Positions 1 through 6,918 of a stretch of DNA of 7,920 nucleotides are shown piece by piece (positions within the stretch are counted from its first letter, which is position 1; each line of letters opens with the position of its first letter). This stretch comes from Pseudomonadota bacterium (GTDB lineage: Bacteria; Pseudomonadota; Gammaproteobacteria; Burkholderiales; Thiobacillaceae). Made by a program: the position numbers and the translations under genes. Under the pieces are notes generated by a model. That model was not told the DNA's origin. It did no database searches and saw only the letters and a program-made list of their open reading frames with translations. Location of the stretch: the NCBI GenBank assembly GCA_021821425.1, contig JAKACL010000134.1, positions 1 through 7,920 of the forward strand, written 5' to 3'.

Positions 1-242
1 GCTGGCCAGTCTTCCGAGGCGAAGCGCCGGATATCGCCCGCCTGGCCGCCGGCCCGCATCGCATCGATCAGGATGAGCCGGGACACGCCCGCGAACAGCG
101 GAATCAGGCTGGCGCCGGGCCGGTCCAGCTTGTCGAGATCGACGCCCTCCTGTCTGGCGTCCTGCAAGGCGTCGACGACCAGCCAGCCCGCCTGGTCGTC
201 GCCCGCCGGCGAGCCGATGCCGAGGATACGCACCCGGCTCAT
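1..242 (-). CDS. [NiFe]-hydrogenase maturation endopeptidase, partial (3' part beyond the window edge)
   Basis: This is the N-terminal 80 residues of a HyaD/HybD/HycI-type protease, read on the minus strand from the ATG at 242-240. The family binds the nickel of the immature large subunit and clips off its C-terminal tail as the last step of NiFe-site assembly in the cytoplasm. Seen here: the N-terminal beta-strand and loop RILGIGSPAGDDQAGW (residues 5-20), with acidic residues D15/D16 where the family has its first nickel ligand, and LILIDAMRAGG (57-66), with D60 at the position of the second ligand. The third, a histidine, would lie beyond the window. Its start overlaps the hydA stop as ATGA, so it is the fifth gene of the hydrogenase operon and presumably serves HydA. 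The GS in place of the more usual GN in the first loop is a mild deviation. Family assignment is solid; substrate is inferred from context. Confidence 0.88.
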   Translation of the reverse strand, partial: MSRVRILGIGSPAGDDQAGWLVVDALQDARQEGVDLDKLDRPGASLIPLFAGVSRLILIDAMRAGGQAGDIRRFASEDWP

Positions 243-1540
243 CCGCGCTCGACCTTGATGCGCAGGAAATGGGTGGCGCAGGAAATGCAGGGGTCGTAGT
301 TGCGGATGACCTGCTCGCAATGCAGCCGCAGCGCGTCGTCCGGACGGTCGAGCCCGAAGTTGCGCAGTGACAGCCGCAGGTCTTCCTCGATCCGCGCCTG
401 GTTCTGGCTGGTCGGCGGCACGATGCGCGCGTTGCGCACGCGGCCCTCGGCGTCCATCTCATAGCGGTGCCACAACAGGCCGCGCGGCGCCTCGGTGCAG
501 CCGATGGCGACGCCGGCGCGCGGGGCGACCGGCAGCCACGGCGAATCGGGCATGCGGTAATCGTCGAGCAGATGCAATGCCTCGTGCAGCGCGAGCAGGA
601 TTTCGATCGCGCGCGCGACCAGGCCATGGAACAGATTGCGGCTGGGCAGCGCAATCCCGCTTTCGGCCAGCAGCGCCTGAACCTGCTCGGGCAGGCTGCC
701 ATGGTTCAGGTTCAGCCGCGCCAGCGGGCCGACCAGGTACGGCTGGCCGTGGTAATGGCTGAACAGTGCGGTGGAATGCGCTTCATGGTGTTCGGCAAAA
801 TGCGCGTCGAACGCCGCGGCGTCGATCAGCAGGCCGTCGCTGGCGCCGATGGCGCCGTGCTCGATGGCGTATTCGGCGGGGTGGCGCAGCGCGACCGAGG
901 TGAAGATCTGGTCGTCCTGCGGCACCGCAATGGCGGCCGCCCAGCGGACCAGCGCCTCGGCTTCGGGCAGCGCGGCGGCGAGCTGTTCCCGGATCGCCCG
1001 AACCCGGTCCGGCGACGGCGCGCCGTGGAAACCCCCGATGCGCACGCCCACCGGATGCACCGAGCGCGCGCCGAACAGGTCCATCAGTGCGTTGCCCAGC
1101 GCCTGGATGCGCAGGCCGCGCCGGACTGCATCCGGCGCGATTTTCGCCAGCTCGATCGCGCTGTTGCAGCCGAAGAAATCCGGCGCCGCCAGCAGGTGGA
1201 TGTGCAGGCTGTGGCTCTGGATCCATTCGCCGCAGTAGAACACCCGGCGCATCGCGCGCGCCCACGGGCTGAGCTCGACGCCATACAGCTTTTCCAGCGC
1301 CTGCGCGGCGGTGACCTGGTAGGCCACCGGGCAGATGCCGCAGATGCGCGCCACCAGATCGGGAATTTCCGAATAGTGGTGGCCTTCGAGAAACTTCTCG
1401 AAGTAGCGCGGCGGCTCGAAAATGCGCAGCCGCAGCTGGGTGATGTCGCCGTCGTCGATGCGCAGGTCGAGCGCGCCCTCGCCTTCCACCCGCGCCAGCA
1501 CCGGCACGTGGATCGCCACGCTCCGCTGCTGTTCAGTCAT
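239..1540 (-). CDS. hydA: Group 3b-type [NiFe]-hydrogenase large (alpha) subunit
   Basis: This 433-residue protein carries the NiFe(CN)2CO active site that splits or forms H2. The N-terminal segment has the conserved RVEGEG (residues 17-22, with the conserved Glu19), followed by the L1 motif RICGIC (65-70), giving Cys67 and Cys70. The L2 motif DPCISCATH (416-424) near the C terminus supplies Cys418 and Cys421, so all four metal ligands are present. Nine residues (425-433, FLRIKVERG) follow His424. By analogy with the family they are the tail removed by the maturation protease encoded immediately downstream. Length fits cytoplasmic group 3 enzymes, and no twin-arginine signal or membrane subunit is present. 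The ATG at 1540-1538 overlaps the end of hydD by 8 bases. The homologue is called hyhL in some bacteria. The 3b assignment rests mainly on the four-gene set rather than on this protein alone. Confidence 0.96.
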   Translation of the reverse strand: MTEQQRSVAIHVPVLARVEGEGALDLRIDDGDITQLRLRIFEPPRYFEKFLEGHHYSEIPDLVARICGICPVAYQVTAAQALEKLYGVELSPWARAMRRVFYCGEWIQSHSLHIHLLAAPDFFGCNSAIELAKIAPDAVRRGLRIQALGNALMDLFGARSVHPVGVRIGGFHGAPSPDRVRAIREQLAAALPEAEALVRWAAAIAVPQDDQIFTSVALRHPAEYAIEHGAIGASDGLLIDAAAFDAHFAEHHEAHSTALFSHYHGQPYLVGPLARLNLNHGSLPEQVQALLAESGIALPSRNLFHGLVARAIEILLALHEALHLLDDYRMPDSPWLPVAPRAGVAIGCTEAPRGLLWHRYEMDAEGRVRNARIVPPTSQNQARIEEDLRLSLRNFGLDRPDDALRLHCEQVIRNYDPCISCATHFLRIKVERG

Positions 1541-2330
1541 CGCCGCGTCTCAGGATCGTGTCGGCCGCGGCGAGGAACGCCGGCGCCTGGCTGTTGATCG
1601 ACTGGAAGCGGTGTACCACGGCCTGCGGCGTCAGCCCCAGGCTTTCGAACTGCGCCGCCAGCGCCTCGGCGTTGGCGTTTTCCGCCGGCCCGTAGCAGCC
1701 GTAACAGTCGCGGCCGAGGCCGGGGCACAAGGCGCCGCAGCCGGCGCGCGTCACCGGTCCCATGCAGGCGATGCCGCGCGTGACCATGATGCAGGGGTGG
1801 CCCTGGCGCTTGCATTCGGTGCACACCTTGTCGGCGTTGTCGCGCGGCGCCACGCCCAGCAGCAGCGCATTGGCCACGGCCACAATTTGCGGCCCGCTGA
1901 CCGGGCAGCCCCACAGTTCGAAATCCACGTTCACATGGCTGGCAATCGGCGTCGAGCGTTCCAGGCTGGCGATCGCCTCGGGGTGGCTGTAGATCTGCGC
2001 GACCCAGCCCGCGTCGAACACGCCGTTGCGCAGCGCCTGGATGCCGCCCGAGGTCGCGCAGGCGCCGATCGCGATCAGCAGGCGGCTGTGGGCGCGGATG
2101 TGCTGGATGCGCTCGAGGTCTTCCGGTGTCGACACGCTGCCTTCGACAAACGCGATGTCGATCCCGGCGTCGGGGTCGAGCGGGCCGGCCTCGGCAAAAT
2201 GCACCAGCTCGACGCGCCCGGCCAGCGTCAGCAGGTCCTCGCCCAGATTGAGGAAGGCCAGCTGGCAGCCGTCGCAGGAGCTGAACTTGTGCACCGCGAC
2301 GCGTGGCTTGTTAAGGGTCGGTGCGTTCAT
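1533..2330 (-). CDS. hydD: Group 3b-type [NiFe]-hydrogenase small (delta) subunit
   Basis: This 265-residue electron-transfer partner of the large subunit passes electrons between the NiFe site and the diaphorase part through a chain of iron-sulfur clusters. Twelve cysteines are placed as expected for three [4Fe-4S] clusters. The proximal set is Cys19 and Cys22 (FSSCDGC), Cys91 (GACATSGG) and Cys142 (WGCPVSGP). The medial and distal sets come from Cys170, Cys173, Cys180, Cys189, Cys198, Cys202, Cys209 and Cys212. There is no signal peptide, so the enzyme is cytoplasmic. The ATG at 2330-2328 was chosen because the protein begins directly before the conserved N-terminal strand (RVAVHKFSSCDGC) and because it forms a TGATG junction with the hydG stop. 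The same frame stays open to 2678, but that extension lies inside hydG and reads as low-complexity Arg/Ala/Gly. Also called hyhS. Confidence 0.96.
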   Translation of the reverse strand: MNAPTLNKPRVAVHKFSSCDGCQLAFLNLGEDLLTLAGRVELVHFAEAGPLDPDAGIDIAFVEGSVSTPEDLERIQHIRAHSRLLIAIGACATSGGIQALRNGVFDAGWVAQIYSHPEAIASLERSTPIASHVNVDFELWGCPVSGPQIVAVANALLLGVAPRDNADKVCTECKRQGHPCIMVTRGIACMGPVTRAGCGALCPGLGRDCYGCYGPAENANAEALAAQFESLGLTPQAVVHRFQSINSQAPAFLAAADTILRRGDD

Positions 2331-3181
2331 CAGAAGCCCCGGTGCCCGAGCAGGGTCTTGACCTCGCCCCAGTTGAACACCGGGCCGTCGCGGCAGATGA
2401 AGGCGCTGCCGAACTGGCAATGGCCGCAGCGTCCGACTGCACACTGCATATTGCGCTCCATGCTCAGGTACAGGTGCGTCTCGGGCAGGCGATGCGCCAG
2501 CAGGCTGACGGCGGCGGCGCGCATCATGCCTTCCGGCCCGCACATCATTGCCACCGCGCGCGCGGGATTGAAACGGGCAAGGCCGAACAGGTCGGTCACG
2601 CGCCCGACATGCCAGGGCCACAGAGCGCCGCCCTCGTTTGCCGCGACCAGCACCTGGGTGTTGGGCATGCGCGCCCACTGGTCGTACTGCTCGCGCCAGA
2701 TCAGATCCTCGGCATGCTTGACGCCCTGGATGATAACCAGCTTGCCGAAGCGTGCGCGCCGCCGCAGCACGTAATGGATGACCGACACCACCGGTGCGCA
2801 GCCGAGGCCGCCGGTCACCAGCACGACATCGCAGCCGCCCATTTCCTGCAGCGGCCAGCCGCGCCCGAACGGTCCGCGCAGGCCAATCCGGTCGCCCGGC
2901 TGCAGCGCGGCCAGGCCCTCGGTGACGCGGCCGACGGCACGGATGGTGTGGCCGATGCCATCCCGCTCTTCCGGATCGGACATGATGGAAATCGGCACTT
3001 CGCCGACGCCATAGAGATACAGCATGTTGAACTGGCCCGGCGCGAAGCGGTAGGCGGCCTGCGCTGCCGGGTCGTCAAGCTGTAGCCGGAGGGTGAATAT
3101 GGTCGGCGATTCCTGCGTGCGCGCCACCACGGTGGCGGCATGCGGCGGTCCGGCATCGAGCGCATGCGGTGCATCGTTCAT
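2330..3181 (-). CDS. hydG: Group 3b-type hydrogenase gamma subunit: FAD/NAD(P)-binding oxidoreductase with 2Fe-2S
   Basis: This 283-residue protein belongs to the ferredoxin-NADP reductase-like family related to the PyrK/DHOD electron-transfer subunit. It couples hydrogenase electrons to NAD(P)(H) through FAD. Domains in order: a flavin-binding barrel (about 14-105) with [20 protein letters not shown] (48-67); a nucleotide-binding domain with [10 protein letters not shown] (121-130) and MMCGPEGMM (212-220); and a C-terminal cysteine cluster Cys247, Cys252, Cys255, Cys263 (C-x4-C-x2-C-x7-C), typical of a [2Fe-2S] site. The ATG at 3181-3179 forms an ATGA overlap with the hydB stop. An upstream in-frame ATG at 3274 would add 31 residues read out of frame from hydB and is rejected. 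NADP rather than NAD is what the family usually prefers; the sequence does not prove which is used here. Also called hyhG. Confidence 0.94.
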   Translation of the reverse strand: MNDAPHALDAGPPHAATVVARTQESPTIFTLRLQLDDPAAQAAYRFAPGQFNMLYLYGVGEVPISIMSDPEERDGIGHTIRAVGRVTEGLAALQPGDRIGLRGPFGRGWPLQEMGGCDVVLVTGGLGCAPVVSVIHYVLRRRARFGKLVIIQGVKHAEDLIWREQYDQWARMPNTQVLVAANEGGALWPWHVGRVTDLFGLARFNPARAVAMMCGPEGMMRAAAVSLLAHRLPETHLYLSMERNMQCAVGRCGHCQFGSAFICRDGPVFNWGEVKTLLGHRGF

Positions 3182-4299
3182 GGCGTGGCCTCGCGTGCCG
3201 TCAGGGCAGCCACTTCTTCGGTGAGGTCGATGCCGACCGGGCACCAGGCGATGCAGCGTCCGCACCCGGTGCAACCGCTGCGGCCGAACTGGTCATGCCA
3301 GCCGGCCAGCTTGTGGGTCAGCCACTGGCGGTAGCGGCTGCGGATGTCGGGCCGCACATCGAAGCCGTGCAGGTGGCCGTGCGACTCGCCGAAGCAGGAA
3401 TCCCACTCGCGCACGTGCGAACTCGATTCGCCGCTCAGCACAGGCGCGTCGACCTCGGCATGGCAGAAGCAGGTCGGGCACACTGCCGTGCAGTTGCCGC
3501 AGGCGAGGCAGCGCGCGGCCACGGCGTCCCAGCGCGGATGCTCCAGCCGGCTCATCAGCGCGTCGCGCAGGTTGCGCCCGGGCAAGCGTCGCGTCTGCGC
3601 GGACGCCGCGGCTTCGCCCTGCTTGCGGGCGTCGTCGAGACGCTGCGCATCGGCGGGCGACAGATGCAATGCGTCGACGACATGCTGGCCGCGCGCGCTG
3701 CCTGCGTGGACCACAAAGCCGTCCGTCAACTCGGCCAGCGCGAGGTCGTAGCCGGCGGTCGGCGTCGGGCCATCGCCAGTCGATGCGCAAAAACAGGTCG
3801 TCGCCGGTTCGGCGCATTGCACTGCAACCAGAAACAGCGCATCGCGCCGCTGTGCATAATGCGCATCGCGAACGTCCGGTTTCAGAAAATGGGCGTCCTG
3901 CAGCGTCAGCGCGGCGAGGTCGCAGGCGCGTACGCCGATCAGGGCCTGCTTTCGAACGGCAGGCAGTACGGCCATAAATTGCAGCGCGCCCGACGCGTCG
4001 CGTGCTACACGCCACAGCGACTCGGTGGGCGCGAACGTCAGCGGTTTGATCGCCTGCGGTCCGCTGGCCCAGGCGAAATAGCGCTGCTCGGGGTCCTGCG
4101 TCATCTGGTAGCGCCCGGGCGATTGCGCGGCCTGCAGGCCGCGCGGAATGGCATCGGGCGCGGCGAGCTCGCGCAGTACGATGGCGCCATGCTCAACGCC
4201 CGGGCCGAAGCATTGATAGCCCTGCTGCATGAGGTGGCTCACCAGCCTGGGCAACTGGTCGTGAGGCAGGAATCCGGCCGGGACGGAATGGAGAGGCAT
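3178..4299 (-). CDS. hydB: Group 3b-type hydrogenase beta subunit: iron-sulfur protein (AsrA-like)
   Basis: This 373-residue electron-transfer subunit resembles Pyrococcus HydB and the A subunit of anaerobic sulfite reductase, the likeness behind the name 'sulfhydrogenase'. Two ferredoxin-type motifs bind [4Fe-4S] clusters: Cys264-x2-Cys267-x2-Cys270-x3-Cys274-Pro and Cys343-x2-Cys346-x2-Cys349-x3-Cys353-Pro. Further cysteines, Cys126 (RACD), Cys162, Cys169 and Cys171 (TTCFCAS), Cys277 and Cys279 (CPTCFC) and Cys302 (WDSCFGESH), sit where I recall the archaeal protein having them, so extra clusters are possible. The start was set at the ATG 4299-4297 because family members begin about there. 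A TTG at 4368 would add 23 residues with no family resemblance. The ribosome binding site is weak. It is the first gene of the operon, divergent from the channel gene at 4434. Also called hyhB. Confidence 0.94.
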   Translation of the reverse strand: MPLHSVPAGFLPHDQLPRLVSHLMQQGYQCFGPGVEHGAIVLRELAAPDAIPRGLQAAQSPGRYQMTQDPEQRYFAWASGPQAIKPLTFAPTESLWRVARDASGALQFMAVLPAVRKQALIGVRACDLAALTLQDAHFLKPDVRDAHYAQRRDALFLVAVQCAEPATTCFCASTGDGPTPTAGYDLALAELTDGFVVHAGSARGQHVVDALHLSPADAQRLDDARKQGEAAASAQTRRLPGRNLRDALMSRLEHPRWDAVAARCLACGNCTAVCPTCFCHAEVDAPVLSGESSSHVREWDSCFGESHGHLHGFDVRPDIRSRYRQWLTHKLAGWHDQFGRSGCTGCGRCIAWCPVGIDLTEEVAALTAREATP

Positions 4300-4326
4300 G
4301 CCCGCAGTGTAGGCACAAAGTTCCCC

Positions 4327-4397
4327 AGCGAACAGGCCTCCCGGATCCCCGCGTGGCGCGTCATTCAAGTGTAGGAATCCCTGCAGGCCCGTTCGCT
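4327..4397. repeat. Inverted repeat in the hydB/channel divergent promoter region (candidate operator pair)
   Basis: AGCGAACAGGCCT at 4327-4339 and AGGCCCGTTCGCT at 4385-4397 are inverted copies matching at 12 of 13 bases, separated by 45 bases. Weaker similarity extends inward (GGATCC at 4343-4348 against GGAATCC at 4374-4380, with small gaps). Because the arms are inverted, each divergent gene has the motif AGGCCYGTTCGCT in its own sense direction. It ends 27 bases before the hydB ATG and 36 bases before the channel ATG. The right arm abuts the TATAAT box. This could be a paired regulator site, or a short inverted duplication of promoter DNA. The repeat is seen directly; its role is inferred. 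Confidence 0.6.
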
Positions 4398-4402
4398 ATA
4401 AT
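4397..4402 (+). promoter_or_regulatory. Probable -10 box of the channel gene
   Basis: A perfect TATAAT stands in a GC-rich background 31 bases upstream of the ATG at 4434, leaving room for a leader of roughly 25 bases with a good ribosome binding site. No convincing -35 hexamer lies 16-18 bases upstream (that window reads around GGAATC), and there is no extended TGn. The promoter may therefore be weak or depend on an activator bound at the adjoining repeat arm (4385-4397). Confidence 0.6.
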
Positions 4403-4421
4403 GGCGCTTTCTGCAGAGATG

Positions 4422-4427
4422 AAGGAG
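4422..4427 (+). promoter_or_regulatory. Ribosome binding site deciding the channel-protein start
   Basis: AAGGAG lies 6 bases before the ATG at 4434. In-frame ATGs at 4353, 4401 and 4419 have no such site, and the first two lie upstream of or within the -10 box. This selects 4434. Confidence 0.75.
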
Positions 4428-4433
4428 CATGCC

Positions 4434-5099
4434 ATGCAGCAGCAACTCGATGTCTTTATCCATTCCCTGACGACGTTCTGGACGCAGCTTGCAGGGTTTG
4501 TGCCGCAATTGCTGGCGGCGTTGCTGCTGCTGTTTATCGGCTGGTTATTGGCCAATCTGGTACGCACCGGGGTGATGAAGCTACTCGACGTACTGCGCTT
4601 CGACAGCCTGGCGGATAAGACCGGCATCGAGGCTTTCCTCAAACAGGGCAACCTGGACGTGTCGCTTTCCGGACTGCTCGCCAAACTGGCCTACTGGATC
4701 ATCATCTTCGTCGTCGTCGTCACCGTGGCCAACAGCCTGGGCCTGCACATGGTCGCCGAGCTGTTCAACAAGGTGGTGTTCTACATTCCCAACATCATCG
4801 TCGCCATCCTGGTGCTGGTGTTCGGGGTGCTGGTGGCGCGCTTCATCAACCGCATGGTCTTCGCCTACCTCAACAACATCGGCGTGCAGGGCGCGCTGAC
4901 CATCAGCACGATGGCGGAATATGCGGTGATCGTTTTCGTGGTGTTCGTTGCACTGGAACAGCTTGAGATCGGCACCACCCTGCTGACCGCCGCATTCCAG
5001 ATCGGCTTCGGCGCGGTCGGTCTGGCCTTCGCGCTGGCCTTCGGCCTGGGCGGACGCGAATGGGCCGCCGGTGTCATCAGGAAAATGACCGAGAAATAA
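4434..5099 (+). CDS. CmpX-like membrane protein, conserved-TM-helix / small mechanosensitive-channel-related family
   Basis: This 221-residue integral membrane protein has about five hydrophobic segments, near residues 22-44, 83-104, 116-138, 161-178 and 184-206. Residues 24-54 and 118-148 look like two copies of one unit, each starting with a Pro and running into a hydrophobic stretch with a central Gly (VPQLLAALLLLFIGWLLA and IPNIIVAILVLVFGVLVA). This is the paired conserved TM helix typical of CmpX-type proteins. The last segment, FGAVGLAFALAFGLGGREWA (192-211), resembles the Gly/Ala-rich pore helix of MscS channels, but the chain ends about 10 residues later, so the cytoplasmic MscS beta-domain is missing. 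Related proteins have been linked to osmotic or envelope stress; the exact role is uncertain. It is transcribed divergently from the hydrogenase operon, with no evident functional tie beyond the shared promoter region. Confidence 0.85.
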   Translation: MQQQLDVFIHSLTTFWTQLAGFVPQLLAALLLLFIGWLLANLVRTGVMKLLDVLRFDSLADKTGIEAFLKQGNLDVSLSGLLAKLAYWIIIFVVVVTVANSLGLHMVAELFNKVVFYIPNIIVAILVLVFGVLVARFINRMVFAYLNNIGVQGALTISTMAEYAVIVFVVFVALEQLEIGTTLLTAAFQIGFGAVGLAFALAFGLGGREWAAGVIRKMTEK

Positions 5100-5148
5100 G
5101 CCGCAGCCAGACTTGCCCCCTGCTGCTCCCTGGTGGAACTACTAGGGC

Positions 5149-5158
5149 GTGTTAACAC
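5149..5158. repeat. 10-bp perfect palindrome GTGTTAACAC
   Basis: GTGTTAACAC reads the same on both strands and lies 50 bases after the channel stop. It stands out in GC-rich DNA and precedes the large nested palindrome by 15 bases. A related core, GCGGTTAACGC, occurs at 5345-5355 across the rluB stop codon. The two could be the decayed ends of an inserted element, but the match is short. Confidence 0.35.
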
Positions 5159-5173
5159 TAATTTCGCGTCCGC

Positions 5174-5271
5174 GTTGCCGCGAGAAGGCGATGGATGCAA
5201 GGCGCGCCGCTTGGCAAGGGCCCTCCCTTGCCAAGCGGCGCAACGCCGCAGACGCGCTTTCTCGCGGCAAC
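5174..5271. repeat. 98-nt symmetric nested palindrome (long double-stem hairpin)
   Basis: The inner stem pairs 5204-5220 with 5225-5241, 17 of 17 bases, around a 4-base loop CCCT. The outer stem pairs 5174-5186 with 5259-5271 (13 of 13) and extends as RNA through one G-U and three more pairs to 5190/5255. Between the stems are two unpaired segments of exactly 13 bases each (5191-5203 and 5242-5254). The structure lies between the convergent ends of the channel gene and rluB and has no U-tract, so it is not a classical Rho-independent terminator, though it could block read-through or stabilise 3' ends from either side. It may be a miniature mobile or REP-like element. The pairing is seen directly; the function is inferred. 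Confidence 0.85.
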
Positions 5272-5301
5272 CCGAAGGGACGGGTCGCTGGTTATCCCCA
5301 A

Positions 5302-5325
5302 CCCTCCCCCGCTTGCGGGAGAGGG
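5302..5325. terminator. GC-rich extragenic hairpin downstream of rluB (REP-like; possible terminator)
   Basis: The arms 5302-5312 and 5315-5325 pair with a single C-A mismatch at 5307/5320, centred on CTTG. Hairpins of this form (CCTCTCCCGC next to GCGGGAGAGG) are common dispersed extragenic palindromes in proteobacteria. It lies 24 bases past the rluB stop codon on the minus strand. No run of T follows on either strand, so intrinsic termination is uncertain. Confidence 0.55.
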
Positions 5326-5348
5326 GGCGAACGGGATGCCCAAAGCGG

Positions 5349-6239
5349 TTAACGCATGCGCGGCTTGCGGGTGTGCTTGTTCGGTACGCCACGGATCTGG
5401 CGGCGCGGCGTCGGCGCCATGCCGGCCCACTCCATCACGCGCGCGACCAGGTCGTCGTCGAGTTCCATTTTCTGTCCGCGGCGCAGCTGCGGCGGCAGCA
5501 CGATCGGGCCGAAACGAATCCGGGTCAGCCGCGACACCGTCAGGCCGAAGTGCTCGAACAGCCGCCGCACTTCGCGCTTGCGGCCTTCCTTGATCACCAC
5601 GCGATACCATTTGTTGGCGCCCTCGCCGCCGGCGGCGAAGCAGCTTTGCAGCTGCGCCGGGCCGTCGTCGAGTTCCACCCCGGCCAGCAACTGCGCAATC
5701 ATGTCCTCCGTCAGCTCGCCCAGCACCCGCACAGCATATTCGCGCTCGACTTCGAAGCGCGGGTGCATCAACTGGTTGGCCAGCTCGCCGTCGGTGGTGA
5801 AGACCATCAGGCCGTCGGTGTTGTAGTCGAGCCGGCCGATCGAAATCCACTTGGCGCCGCGGATCTTCGGCAGTGCGTCAAACACGGTGGCGCGGCCCTT
5901 TGGGTCGTCGCGGGTGACGATCTCGCCTTCCGACTTGTGATAAATCAGGATGCGGGTGCGCTTTTCGTCGAAGCGCAGATAGACGCGACGGCCGCTGACC
6001 TTGACGATGTCGCGCGGGCCGACCTTGCTACCGATGAGGGCGGTTTCGCCGTTGACCTGCACGCGGCCCTCGGCAATCCACTCCTCCATTTCGCGGCGCG
6101 AGCCGAGGCCTGCCGAGGCCAGCGCCTTCTGCAGACGCTCGCTCGCGGCTTCGGGGGCGAGCGCCTGTTGCAGGCGGCTCGCCGCACGCCCCATCGGGGC
6201 GGAGGGCGGGCGGCGGATGGGGGAAGCGGGTCGGGCCAT
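5349..6239 (-). CDS. rluB: 23S rRNA pseudouridine synthase RluB
   Basis: This 296-residue member of the RsuA/RluB/E/F family isomerises a uridine in the peptidyl-transferase region of 23S rRNA (position 2605 in E. coli for RluB). An S4 RNA-binding domain covers about 34-80 (ERLQKALASAGLGSRREMEE, then VQVNGE). The catalytic motif GRLDYNTDGL (135-144) contains the nucleophile Asp138. The conserved later block KEGRKREVRRLFEHFGL (217-233) and RIRFGPI (240-246) completes the fold. An Ala/Pro/Arg-rich N-terminal extension of about 30 residues and a basic C-terminal tail (about 279-296) flank the domains. The ATG at 6239 sits one base after the scpB stop; a further in-frame ATG at 6266 lies inside scpB and is less likely. 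The scpA-scpB-rluB order is widespread in proteobacteria, which favours RluB over its paralogues. Confidence 0.93.
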   Translation of the reverse strand: MARPASPIRRPPSAPMGRAASRLQQALAPEAASERLQKALASAGLGSRREMEEWIAEGRVQVNGETALIGSKVGPRDIVKVSGRRVYLRFDEKRTRILIYHKSEGEIVTRDDPKGRATVFDALPKIRGAKWISIGRLDYNTDGLMVFTTDGELANQLMHPRFEVEREYAVRVLGELTEDMIAQLLAGVELDDGPAQLQSCFAAGGEGANKWYRVVIKEGRKREVRRLFEHFGLTVSRLTRIRFGPIVLPPQLRRGQKMELDDDLVARVMEWAGMAPTPRRQIRGVPNKHTRKPRMR

Positions 6240-6240
6240 G

Positions 6241-6898
<658 letters not shown>

Positions 6899-6918
<20 letters not shown>

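Noticed and set aside
467..1597. Long plus-strand open frame of 376 codons opposite hydA
   Set aside because: It is antisense to a well-supported large subunit with all active-site motifs. Its protein is rich in Arg, Ala, Gln and Asp with no recognisable domain, as expected of the complementary frame in GC-rich DNA.
2331..2678. Upstream extension of the small-subunit frame
   Set aside because: The extra 116 codons lie inside hydG in another frame. The family starts at the ATG 2330, directly before the first cysteine motif.
1422..2774. Plus-strand open frame of 450 codons opposite hydD and parts of its neighbours
   Set aside because: It crosses several real gene boundaries on the other strand, has low-complexity composition, and has no ribosome binding site or family resemblance.
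3169..4374. Plus-strand open frame of 401 codons opposite hydB
   Set aside because: It is the antisense frame of a recognised iron-sulfur protein. Long antisense frames are common at this GC content.
4380..4387. Palindrome CCTGCAGG in the divergent promoter region
   Set aside because: An 8-base palindrome is expected by chance at this GC content. It partly overlaps the longer inverted repeat, which is the better explanation of structure there.
4353..4433. Upstream in-frame ATGs for the channel gene (4353, 4401, 4419)
   Set aside because: None has a ribosome binding site; 4353 and 4401 lie upstream of or overlap the -10 box, while AAGGAG is ideally spaced for 4434.
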